A stretch of 6,340 bases of DNA, taken from assembly GCA_029260695.1 (NCBI GenBank), contig JAJDCT010000029.1, forward strand, positions 1 through 6,340, written 5' to 3'. The translations under genes were made by a program, and so were the position numbers. The notes beneath the pieces are model-generated. The model searched no databases. It was not told the origin of the DNA and worked only from the letters and a program-made list of their open reading frames with translations. The stretch comes from Phycisphaeraceae bacterium (GTDB lineage: Bacteria; Planctomycetota; Phycisphaerae; Phycisphaerales; Phycisphaeraceae). Below, one piece after another: positions 1 to 6,211 of the stretch. Position 1 is the first letter of the stretch. Each line of letters begins with the position of its first letter.

Positions 1-1755
1 CTGTCCTCGCTGACTACCGAAACGCAGAACACACGCTTCACCGCCAACACCGGTGGGACGATCAACTTCGGCACCCTGACCAACATCGACGCCAACCTCT
101 CCGCGACCGACCTGAACAGCGCACTTGATTTCGCGGGCTCGCTGAAGCTGGGGCCCAACTCGACCCTGTCCGTGGCCAATAGCGCCGAACTCCATATCGG
201 CGATGACTACAGCTTCGAGCAGACCGTGGAGGCGAACGTCAACCTCGACGCCGGCGTCATCCGCATGGACGGGGCGGGTGGCCAACTCATGGAGGTCGGC
301 GGGGAGGACCTGGGGGTCAACGGCTTCACCTCAGGCAACTTCGGGATCGGCCAGCTCGTGATCGGGCAGACGACCCAGCGCACCAGTGTCGACCTGATCG
401 ACGCCGTCGACAACGGCAACCGCGGCGTTGTCGGGACCGAGTCACTTTATCTCTACGGGCTGGGTGGGCCAGACGGCCTGCGCATCCTCAACAACTCGGC
501 GCTGGTCCTCAATGGCATCAACGTCTACTCGTTCGACGCACTGTCGACGCAGATGGTCCACCTGAACAACCTGTTTGGCCCGGGCGACCTGCGCATCCCG
601 TTCGATGATGGGTTCCTGCAACTGGTCCCGCTGGATTTCCAGTGGGGGAACAACCTCGGCGGCGACTTCAATATCCAGGGCAACTGGAGCGACAACTTCG
701 TGCCATTGGGATCGGACTCGGCGATCTGGAACCTCGGCAGCGCCGTGGGCTACACCGTGCAGTTCGGCACCAACGTCGCCACCGACAACGCGATCATCAA
801 GACAGACACCGTGACCTACGACCTGGGCGGATTCACCTACACCAACGCGGCGCTCAACGCCACGACCTCGCTGGTCGTCGGGCAGGACCCCACGGATAAC
901 GCCAGCCTCACCGTGACCAACGGCACGCTCGCCGGGCCCAATGCCCGGGTGGCGTCCACCGCAGGTTCCATTGGGTTGCTGACTGTCAATAACGGCGGCG
1001 TCCTGGATATCGACACCCTGTCGTTCGGCCTCGGTGCCGGCACCGTCGATGTCGCGACCGGCGGCACGGCCACCATCCAGACGCTCGACGCCGGGACCGT
1101 CGGGAAGTTCAACGTCACCGGCGGCGTGGCGCTGATCGGCACGGGCTCGACCGCGGGCCTGCCCGCCGGGAGCTACACCCAGACCGACGGTTCCCTGGCG
1201 GTTGCCTTCGACAGCGTGCCCGTGGCTCCCGACCCGGCCATCACCGCCGCCGGTGTAGCCGATCTTGGCGGGACGCTCGTGCTGTCGCTGGACGCCGCGT
1301 TCGTGCTCACCGCGGGCGACAGCTTCCAGATCCTCTCCGCCGCCAGCATCGTCGGTGCGTTCGATACCGTGCTTCTGCCGGTGGTCCCGGGTCTTGGGTT
1401 GGGCGTTCAGTACGGGCTGGACAACGTCACCGTCGTCGCCGGCCTCATCGGAGACCTGGACCTTGATGGATTCGTTGGCATCACTGACCTGAACATCGTC
1501 CTGGGTCACTGGAACCAGTCCGTCGCCACCGACGTCTGGCTCCTGGGCGACCCCTCCGCCGACGGGTTCGTCGGCATCGAGGACCTCAACACGGTCCTGA
1601 GCAACTGGAACGCCGGCACCCCGCCGCCGGCAGAAGCTCTGGCCCTGATCCCCGAGCCCGGGACGTTAGGTCTGTTGCTGATCGGTGCGGGGGCGCTGGC
1701 CGGGCGGTCGGGCGGGCGTGGGGGAAAGTGTCAGGGGCAAGGTGCAATTATGTAA
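1..1755 (+). CDS. PEP-CTERM surface protein with paired dockerin-like loops (5' end missing)
   Basis: The frame is open from base 1, so this is the last 584 residues of a longer protein; the GTG at 172 is internal. Residues 1-211 are beta-rich and include a stretch (about 120-177, with VDLIDAVDNGN and SLYLYGL) of a type I associate with planctomycete surface proteins. An NW motif (228-229) precedes glycine-rich beta-strand repeats to about 385, then a GDSFQIL-GAF module. Two calcium loops follow: D485-D487-D489-G-V492-D496 and D517-S519-D521-G-V524-D528. The PEP-CTERM signal starts at I550 (IPEPGTLG) with a hydrophobic helix to about 566. Family knowledge: an exosortase recognises this signal and sorts the protein at the envelope. 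The ligand and role are unknown. Oddly, 15 residues (SGGRGGKCQGQGAIM) follow AGR, where such proteins usually stop after a few basic residues. No clear terminator follows. Confidence 0.9.
   Translation: MSSLTTETQNTRFTANTGGTINFGTLTNIDANLSATDLNSALDFAGSLKLGPNSTLSVANSAELHIGDDYSFEQTVEANVNLDAGVIRMDGAGGQLMEVGGEDLGVNGFTSGNFGIGQLVIGQTTQRTSVDLIDAVDNGNRGVVGTESLYLYGLGGPDGLRILNNSALVLNGINVYSFDALSTQMVHLNNLFGPGDLRIPFDDGFLQLVPLDFQWGNNLGGDFNIQGNWSDNFVPLGSDSAIWNLGSAVGYTVQFGTNVATDNAIIKTDTVTYDLGGFTYTNAALNATTSLVVGQDPTDNASLTVTNGTLAGPNARVASTAGSIGLLTVNNGGVLDIDTLSFGLGAGTVDVATGGTATIQTLDAGTVGKFNVTGGVALIGTGSTAGLPAGSYTQTDGSLAVAFDSVPVAPDPAITAAGVADLGGTLVLSLDAAFVLTAGDSFQILSAASIVGAFDTVLLPVVPGLGLGVQYGLDNVTVVAGLIGDLDLDGFVGITDLNIVLGHWNQSVATDVWLLGDPSADGFVGIEDLNTVLSNWNAGTPPPAEALALIPEPGTLGLLLIGAGALAGRSGGRGGKCQGQGAIM
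1561..1707 (+). repeat. Dockerin loop plus PEP-CTERM block, copy 1
   Basis: This 147-nt block aligns without gaps to 3874-4020 in the next gene. By hand count 118 of 147 bases and 40 of 49 residues agree. The first 18 bases of the sorting signal, encoding IPEPGT, are identical in both copies. Most other differences are at third codon positions, which suggests an old duplication or shared module under protein-level selection. The match ends exactly at the Arg codon after the transmembrane helix. Confidence 0.85.
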
Positions 1756-1779
1756 TCGTTTAAAAGCAGGGTTTGGTCC

Positions 1780-1808
1780 TTGTAGGCATGTCCCGGCTTA
1801 GTTACAAT
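1780..1808 (+). promoter_or_regulatory. Possible sigma-70 promoter for the second surface-protein gene
   Basis: TTGTAG (1780-1785) and TACAAT (1803-1808) are separated by 17 bp. The -10 hexamer matches 5 of 6 consensus bases and the -35 only 3 of 6. Transcription would start near 1815 and give a leader of about 170 nt before the ATG at 1984. It lies in the only non-coding spacer upstream of that gene. The weak -35 keeps confidence low. Confidence 0.35.
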
Positions 1809-1833
1809 GTGCGGGCATATTTTGCTCAGATCT

Positions 1834-1864
1834 CCCGGCCACGGGCTTACCTTTCTGGGCCGGG
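1834..1864 (+). promoter_or_regulatory. GC-rich hairpin in the leader of the second surface-protein gene
   Basis: CCCGGCC (1834-1840) pairs perfectly with GGCCGGG (1858-1864) around a 17-nt loop. A U-G pair can extend it by one at 1833/1865. No T-tract follows, so it is not a standard Rho-independent terminator for the upstream gene. It lies just downstream of the predicted start site and could be a 5' leader stem. Confidence 0.45.
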
Positions 1865-1904
1865 GTCACACGGGCAATCTTTAAGGAGGCGGAGACCAAA
1901 CACT

Positions 1905-1957
1905 TAATCAGCCGGTCGGGTGGACTTTGGGTGGTTTTTGACTAGCTGATTAGTTAA
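1905..1957 (+). promoter_or_regulatory. Two overlapping, mutually exclusive inverted repeats upstream of the second surface-protein gene
   Basis: TAATCAGC (1905-1912) is the exact inverse complement of GCTGATTA (1945-1952), 32 nt apart. A local hairpin, TTGACTA (1938-1944) with TAGTTAA (1951-1957), forms seven pairs including one G-U around a 6-nt loop. Both need bases 1951-1952, so they cannot form together. They end 11 nt before the GAGGAA ribosome site (1969-1974). This could be an RNA switch or a DNA operator; the sequence alone does not decide. Confidence 0.4.
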
Positions 1958-1983
1958 ACGGTGGGGATGAGGAATTAAAGAGA

Positions 1984-4032
1984 ATGTATCTCAGTAAATC
2001 CCCCGCTGTCTTGGCAGGTGCGCTCGCGGTGCTTCTCTCGGGTGCCGAACTAACACAAGCCTACGTCTTCTCGATCACGCCGCCGCCGACCCTTCAGTTG
2101 GTCGACGGGCCCAACGGCCTGCAGACCATCACCACCGGCACGTTCAACCTCACCGGCCTGATCGGGTTCTCCCAGACTCAGACCACCGGGTTCACCATCC
2201 TCGACCCGCTTAACGCGGTGGACGACATCGCCCAGCCCGCCACGATCGGCTCGGGCATCAAGATGGGTCTGATCGATGTCGATCCCCAGTTCGAGGTCCT
2301 GCGGTTCACCGGTTTCTTCGATTCACCAGTGCTTACAAATCCCGCCCAATTCGAGGGGATCATGGGCGTCAGCGGGACATCGGGTCCCAGCGACTTCACC
2401 ATCTTCCTGCCCTCCGATACCACCCAGCCGCTACGCACCCAGTTGACCAGCCTCAACCTGGACACGGAGCTAGACAATCTCACCCGGTTCGTCGAGGTCG
2501 GCCTGCTATCTGACCCCACGCTCCAGATCGCCCCATCGATCAATCTACTCACACCCGGGGCCGAAGTCTTCACCCTCAGCGGCAACCCGGCCAACGGCGT
2601 GCCTAACTGGTTCGTCGGCATCGGCGGACCTAACGACCCGGGCGGCTCAGGCGGCGGGGGCGGCACGGCTGCACTGACAGCCACACAGGCCAGTGTGACG
2701 ACCCATGGCACCGGCGGCATAGGGGGTTGCATCACCGGTATACCTTGCAAAGCTATCTGGAACGGTGGGGCAGGTGACTGGAGCATCCCTAGTAACTGGG
2801 ACATCGGCCTGGTCCCCGTCAACGGCAGCAGCCTCACCTTCGACGTGTTCATCGACAACGGCGCAGGTGGCGTGTCTGTTGTAAATCTTTCCAACAGCCC
2901 GGCTGTAAATATTGTCGACCTCGACATATCTCAAGGCGATCGACTTGAAATCGGTATTGGAGGCTCGTTAGCGGTCAACGGAACTTCCATCAAGAATGCC
3001 GGCGTCATCCAGATCCAGAATGGCTTGCCAGGCGGAAGCGCGATTTTATTCATCCCTAACATTGGGGCCGTGACGCTCACCGGGGGTGGTGAAGTGGTTT
3101 TAACCCAAGCCACGGGTGCGATTATTGATGGAGGTTTTGGGGCGTTGTTGATCAACGAGGATAATACGATCCGTGGTGCAGGGACGGTCTTTATGCCTTT
3201 GACTAACCAAGCCACGATACGCGCCGAGGGTGGCTCGCTGTCTCTTAATCGTGATATCGACGGAACCGGCGATATCTTTGTTAGTGCAGGCGCTACACTC
3301 ATCTTTAATGGTGGGACACTCCAGCAGCAGACGTTGACGGTTGATCCGCTGGGTGTCTTTGACTTCAACGGCCAACGATTGGAGATTGTCGACTTTATTG
3401 GCGACTTCAATCAGGACGCCGGAACCTATGCGCCGGGCGCTTCGCCGGCGATATCTTCGTTGAGCGGGGATTACACGCTGGGCAGTAGTGCCACGCTAGA
3501 GATCGAAATCGGGGGCTTTATCCCTGGTACTTTTGATCAATTACTTGTCGGCGGCGGCATGACGCTGTCCAGCGGCACGTTGTCAGTCGTCACGCTCGGG
3601 GGCTTCACCCCGGCCATCGGCGATACGTTTGTGGTAGCCGATGCGGTGACGGGGGTCAGCGGACAGTTTGGCTCGGTCCTCAGCACGCCGTTTGGTAGCG
3701 GGCTGGGATATAAAGTGCTCATCGATGAATTACTGGGGACGGTGACCCTTGAGGTGGTATTACCGGGGGATCTCAATGGTGACGGGTTTGTCGGGATCGA
3801 GGACCTGAACTCGGTGCTGGGTGCGTGGAACCAGAGCGTGACGGTGGGCGACCCGCTGCTGGACCCCTCCGGCGACGGGTTTGTGGGGATCGAGGATCTG
3901 AACATCGTCCTAGGCAACTGGAACGGCGGGAGCTTGCCACCACCGGAAGTCTTGGCCATGATCCCCGAGCCCGGGACGTTGGGCCTGCTGCTGATCGGTG
4001 CGGGGGTACTTGCAGGGCGGAAGCGGCGGTAG
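1984..4032 (+). CDS. Exported PEP-CTERM protein with paired dockerin-like loops
   Basis: Complete protein of 682 residues. The ATG follows GAGGAA (1969-1974) with a 9-nt spacer and opens a signal peptide: K5, hydrophobic core 8-19, likely cleavage after TQA26. Residues 27-211 form an unassigned domain, followed by a Gly-rich linker (212-227) and the only two cysteines (C249, C255). A WNGGAGDWSIPSNW motif (259-272) opens a long beta-rich part containing NTIRGAG (394-400), APGASP (483-488) and a GDTFVVADA module (546-554). Two calcium loops follow: D596-N598-D600-G-V603-D607 and D627-S629-D631-G-V634-D638. The C-terminus is IPEPGTLG from I660, a hydrophobic helix, then RKRR: a canonical PEP-CTERM ending. 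Likely secreted and processed by an exosortase encoded elsewhere. Its ligand is unknown. Codon use changes sharply between about 2875 and 3545. Confidence 0.92.
   Translation: MYLSKSPAVLAGALAVLLSGAELTQAYVFSITPPPTLQLVDGPNGLQTITTGTFNLTGLIGFSQTQTTGFTILDPLNAVDDIAQPATIGSGIKMGLIDVDPQFEVLRFTGFFDSPVLTNPAQFEGIMGVSGTSGPSDFTIFLPSDTTQPLRTQLTSLNLDTELDNLTRFVEVGLLSDPTLQIAPSINLLTPGAEVFTLSGNPANGVPNWFVGIGGPNDPGGSGGGGGTAALTATQASVTTHGTGGIGGCITGIPCKAIWNGGAGDWSIPSNWDIGLVPVNGSSLTFDVFIDNGAGGVSVVNLSNSPAVNIVDLDISQGDRLEIGIGGSLAVNGTSIKNAGVIQIQNGLPGGSAILFIPNIGAVTLTGGGEVVLTQATGAIIDGGFGALLINEDNTIRGAGTVFMPLTNQATIRAEGGSLSLNRDIDGTGDIFVSAGATLIFNGGTLQQQTLTVDPLGVFDFNGQRLEIVDFIGDFNQDAGTYAPGASPAISSLSGDYTLGSSATLEIEIGGFIPGTFDQLLVGGGMTLSSGTLSVVTLGGFTPAIGDTFVVADAVTGVSGQFGSVLSTPFGSGLGYKVLIDELLGTVTLEVVLPGDLNGDGFVGIEDLNSVLGAWNQSVTVGDPLLDPSGDGFVGIEDLNIVLGNWNGGSLPPPEVLAMIPEPGTLGLLLIGAGVLAGRKRR
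3874..4020 (+). repeat. Dockerin loop plus PEP-CTERM block, copy 2
   Basis: This is the partner of 1561-1707, gapless over 147 nt and about 80% identical by hand count. In this copy the reading frame ends immediately after the block with Lys-Arg-Arg and TAG, which is the usual PEP-CTERM ending. Confidence 0.85.
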
Positions 4033-4102
4033 GGCTTGGTTGGCGGGGGATTGGCGAGGGAGCTTTCTGGGGCCTGCGGGGCGGGGTATGGGCGGCTATT
4101 TC

Positions 4103-4130
4103 TTGACAGGGCGGGGGGTTTAACTAAACT
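4103..4130 (+). promoter_or_regulatory. Sigma-70 promoter with perfect -35 element
   Basis: TTGACA (4103-4108) is a perfect -35. TAAACT (4125-4130), 16 bp downstream, matches 4 of 6 bases of the -10 consensus. Transcription would start near 4137-4138, right where a series of potential RNA helices begins, and would read towards nusA. Confidence 0.5.
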
Positions 4131-4137
4131 TATGGGT

Positions 4138-4444
4138 TCACCGTCGGCATGGTGTCGGCGGGATTATGTGTTTGTGTAGCCTGAGGCAGTAACGGATGCG
4201 GCAGATACAGGCAAAGATTGGCACGGGAGCGGCGGTCAAGTGATGGGTTTGGCCCATCACCTCCGTGGCGACGGTATGCCAAGGCCCGAAGGACACCTCA
4301 AGCGGATGATCCGCGAGAAGGGGGTGGCTTTGCGGGCTTAGCCTGTTATCCGTTTCATCTTGCCGGCTTCGGTAGGGCTTATATGCAGCCCACGCCGACC
4401 GCCGACTGTCAGGGCCACGAGCGGGTTTCGCTGCGTGGTTTTTT
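4138..4444 (+). ncRNA. Candidate structured RNA or nusA leader, family not recognised
   Basis: Seen: this stretch sits between a TTGACA promoter and an intrinsic terminator and can fold into one consistent structure. A closing helix pairs 4191-4198 with 4347-4354 (AACGGAUG with UAUCCGUU), followed by 4207-4212 with 4341-4346. Inside are a perfect 8-bp hairpin (4240-4247/4253-4260, loop UUUGG), a 4-bp hairpin (4263-4274) and a long arm: 4282-4288/4333-4339, 4294-4299/4321-4326 and 4302-4305/4311-4314. Outside are hairpins at 4139-4154, 4361-4374 and 4375-4391, then the terminator. Known: it lacks the conserved blocks of RNase P RNA, tmRNA and the SRP Alu/tetraloop core. Inferred: either a free RNA of about 300 nt or an attenuator leader for nusA. 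Helices are cheap in GC-rich DNA, so covariation is the real test. Confidence 0.45.
4415..4444 (+). terminator. Rho-independent terminator
   Basis: CCACGAGCG (4415-4423) pairs with CGCT-g-CGTGG (4429-4438), giving nine pairs with one bulged G and a GGTTT loop. Six T residues (4439-4444) follow directly, then GTTT. It could end the candidate RNA that starts near 4138, back up termination of the surface-protein gene, or act as an attenuator 178 nt before nusA. Confidence 0.75.
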
Positions 4445-4463
4445 GTTTGGGGGAACCGACCAC

Positions 4464-4479
4464 CGCGAAGGCGCGAAGG
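4464..4479 (+). repeat. Tandem CGCGAAGG x2
   Basis: CGCGAAGG occurs twice back to back, inside ACCGCGAAGGCGCGAAGG. From memory, similar ACCACGAAGG-type strings are dispersed in non-coding DNA of several bacteria. Within this window it occurs once. Confidence 0.4.
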
Positions 4480-4491
4480 TTTGGATTGATT

Positions 4492-4519
4492 TTGGGCTTG
4501 TGTCCGCCGCCCTTATTAA
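4492..4519 (+). promoter_or_regulatory. Weak possible promoter for nusA
   Basis: TTGGGC (4492-4497) and TATTAA (4514-4519) are 16 bp apart, matching 3 and 4 consensus bases. It lies after the terminator and about 100 nt before the nusA ATG. If it is not a promoter, nusA must depend on read-through of the 4415-4444 terminator or on a site I cannot see. Confidence 0.2.
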
Positions 4520-4621
4520 GCGTGGACGACAACTTGGCAAACACCGGGTCTAAGCGGGTCGCGAAAGTCGGCGATCTGAGCGGGCCTGGGATCAAAGCAA
4601 CGCAGGAAAGCAGGAAACGAC

Positions 4622-6124
4622 ATGGCCATTAACAACGCGGAAATGCTCCGGCTGATCGATTCGATCTCTCGGGACCGTAACGTCGACAAGGAATCGCTGT
4701 TTTCGGACATCGAGCAGGCGATGGTGTCGGCCGCCCGCAAGCACTACAACGCACTGGATACCGATGAGTTTATTTCCGAGGTCGACCGCCTGACCGGGCA
4801 GATCCGGGTCTGGCGTGGCGACGAGGAGATCGACCTTGACGACCTTGGCCGGATCCCGGCGCAGACGGCCAAGCAGGTGATGATCCAGCGGTTCCGCGAG
4901 GACGAGCGGGCCAGCATCTACAACGAATTTATCGACCGGGTCGGCGAGCTGACCACCGGGATGGCCCAGCGCTATGAGGGCGGTTCGCTGGTGGTGTCGA
5001 TCGGCCGGGCCGAGGGCTTTATGCCCCGCAGCGAGCAGATCCCCGGCGAGCAGCACCAGCCAGGCGAGCGTGTGCGGTGCCTGATCCTGGACGTCCGTGA
5101 CGCGGGCAACCAGGTCAAGATCGTGCTTAGCCGAGGTGACGAGATGTTTATCCGTCGGCTGTTTGAGATCGAGGTCCCGGAGGTCGCCGAGCGGATCATC
5201 GAGGTCAAGGCGATGGCCCGCGAGCCGGGGCACCGCACGAAGATCGCGGTCAGCTCGATCGACTCGAAGGTCGACGCGGTCGGCGCTTGCGTCGGCGTCC
5301 GTGGCAGCCGGATCAAGAACATTGTCGACGAACTGGGCGGCGAGAAGATCGACATCGTCCGGTGGAACGAGTCCAGCCAGATCCTGATCCAAAACTCCCT
5401 GAAACCAGCGGAGGTCGTAGAGATCTCTTTGTGCTTCGAGCTTGGCCGCGCGACGGTGGTGGTCAACGAAGACCAGTTGTCGCTGGCGATCGGCAAGCGC
5501 GGTCAGAACGTGCGTCTGGCGGCGAGGCTGACCAAGTGGGACGTCGACATCCTGACGCCCGCGGAATTCACCAAGAGCCTGGATGTTCTTGAGGCCTGCC
5601 TCAAGGGGATCGAGGGCATGGACGAGGCTTACATCGACAAGCTGGCGGCGTTGGGTGTCATCAGTGTGTTCGACGTCGAAGAGGTCGGCGCCCCATACCT
5701 GGAAGAAACGCTGGGCATGGAAGAAGACCTAGCTGCGTTGATGGTCGCGACCGCTTCGGAGCGTGCCAAGACGGTCGCCGAGGAGCAGGCCAAGGAGAAG
5801 GAAGACGCCGAGCGTCTGCGTCAGGAGCGAGAGGCGGAGCTGGCGTCGATGCCGGGCGAAGCGCAGGCCGCGTCGGTGTTGGGCGATATTTTGCCGAACA
5901 CCGGGGCCGGTGACATCGTGGACATGCTCGAAAACCGCCAGAGTGCTCCCGCCGAGGAGCAGCCTGAGCAGGCGGATGCCGACGGTGAGGCTCCGGCCGA
6001 TGAATCGATAGCCGAAGAGAATCAAGCCGAAAGTAAACAAGCCGAAGATAAACAAGGCGTTGAGGGCGACGAGGCCGATCAGGCTGCCGACGCCGACAAG
6101 CAGACAAGTAACGAGACCGCCTGA
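4622..6124 (+). CDS. nusA: Transcription termination/antitermination factor NusA
   Basis: NusA binds RNA polymerase and nascent RNA and modulates pausing, termination and antitermination in the cytoplasm. The 500-residue protein has the family domains in order. The N-terminal polymerase-binding domain spans 1 to about 105. An S1 domain (about 108-172) includes PRSEQIPGE and ends in LSRGDEMFIRRLFEIEVPEV. KH1 carries REPGHRTKIAV (200-210) and VGACVGVRGSRIKNIVDELGG, and KH2 carries LAIGKRGQNVRLAARL (288-303). A helix-hairpin-helix-like segment lies at about 336-380, then a charged helical stretch (381-410) and an acidic, Gln/Ala-rich tail (440-500). The ATG has AGGA at 4612-4615, 6 nt upstream. 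infB follows after 87 nt, the conserved order; rimP is missing upstream. The domain match is unambiguous; the tail function is unknown. Confidence 0.97.
   Translation: MAINNAEMLRLIDSISRDRNVDKESLFSDIEQAMVSAARKHYNALDTDEFISEVDRLTGQIRVWRGDEEIDLDDLGRIPAQTAKQVMIQRFREDERASIYNEFIDRVGELTTGMAQRYEGGSLVVSIGRAEGFMPRSEQIPGEQHQPGERVRCLILDVRDAGNQVKIVLSRGDEMFIRRLFEIEVPEVAERIIEVKAMAREPGHRTKIAVSSIDSKVDAVGACVGVRGSRIKNIVDELGGEKIDIVRWNESSQILIQNSLKPAEVVEISLCFELGRATVVVNEDQLSLAIGKRGQNVRLAARLTKWDVDILTPAEFTKSLDVLEACLKGIEGMDEAYIDKLAALGVISVFDVEEVGAPYLEETLGMEEDLAALMVATASERAKTVAEEQAKEKEDAERLRQEREAELASMPGEAQAASVLGDILPNTGAGDIVDMLENRQSAPAEEQPEQADADGEAPADESIAEENQAESKQAEDKQGVEGDEADQAADADKQTSNETA
6011..6055 (+). repeat. 15-bp tandem repeat (x3) in the nusA tail
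   Basis: Three consecutive 15-bp units encode AEENQ, AESKQ and AEDKQ (NusA residues 464-478). The units share GCCGAA at the start and CAA at the end. Third positions here are AT-rich, unlike the rest of nusA. The pattern fits expansion by slippage in a disordered tail. Confidence 0.7.
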
Positions 6125-6179
6125 CTGAGGGTGGCGCATTGAATCCTGGCGGGCCATTTGGGCACCGTCGATTACTAGG

Positions 6180-6199
6180 CCGGCCACGTATAAGGCCGG
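6180..6199 (+). promoter_or_regulatory. GC hairpin abutting the infB ribosome site
   Basis: CCGGCC (6180-6185) pairs with GGCCGG (6194-6199) around an 8-nt AT-rich loop. Its last two bases are the first two of the GGAAGGAG ribosome site. There is no T-tract, so it is not an intrinsic terminator. It could tune infB translation or stabilise the intercistronic RNA. Confidence 0.45.
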
Positions 6200-6205
6200 A
6201 AGGAG
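6198..6205 (+). promoter_or_regulatory. Strong Shine-Dalgarno site that fixes the infB TTG start
   Basis: GGAAGGAG ends 6 nt before the TTG at 6212. A TAA in the same frame at 6191-6193 blocks any upstream start, and the next in-frame ATG (6320) would remove most of the recognisable N-terminal domain. Confidence 0.8.
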
Positions 6206-6211
6206 CAGGAC

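Larger units (their letters stand above)
4033..4621 (+). other. 589-nt region without a protein gene, upstream of nusA
   Basis: No frame here has a good start, ribosome site and recognisable protein. The first 70 nt are G-rich with no clear terminator for the surface-protein gene. The rest holds a promoter (4103-4130), a candidate structured RNA (about 4138-4444) with its terminator, a short tandem repeat (4464-4479), a weak second promoter (4492-4519) and the nusA ribosome site. A rimP gene, commonly found just before nusA, is not present. Confidence 0.7.

Noticed and set aside
172..174. GTG as the start of the first surface-protein gene
   Set aside because: The same frame is open to base 1 and its upstream part reads as the same kind of beta-rich protein; there is no ribosome site before the GTG.
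442..1509. Long minus-strand open frame opposite the first surface-protein gene
   Set aside because: Strong GC at third positions of the real gene keeps the opposite strand open; the translation is low-complexity and resembles no protein I know.
1784..1827. Sigma-54 promoter, as used by some PEP-CTERM systems
   Set aside because: The GG and GC elements are present but the spacing is wrong by one or two bases in each candidate.
1834..1864. Intrinsic terminator of the first surface-protein gene
   Set aside because: The stem is good but the loop is 17 nt and no T-tract follows on the + strand.
1866..1900. Cyclic-di-GMP (GEMM) riboswitch, suggested by CACACGGGCAA
   Set aside because: The conserved tetraloop stem and the second conserved block (ACGCAAAGCC) are missing.
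4332..4400. tRNA gene before nusA (as metY in E. coli), suggested by GCGGGCTTAGC
   Set aside because: No anticodon arm, T-arm consensus or acceptor pairing can be built.
4218..4553. 111-codon open frame with TTG start upstream of nusA
   Set aside because: It has no good ribosome site, no recognisable motif, and runs across the intrinsic terminator and hairpins.
4592..5392. Minus-strand open frame opposite nusA
   Set aside because: It is a shadow of an unambiguous NusA coding region and has an Asp/Leu/Ala-biased composition typical of such shadows.
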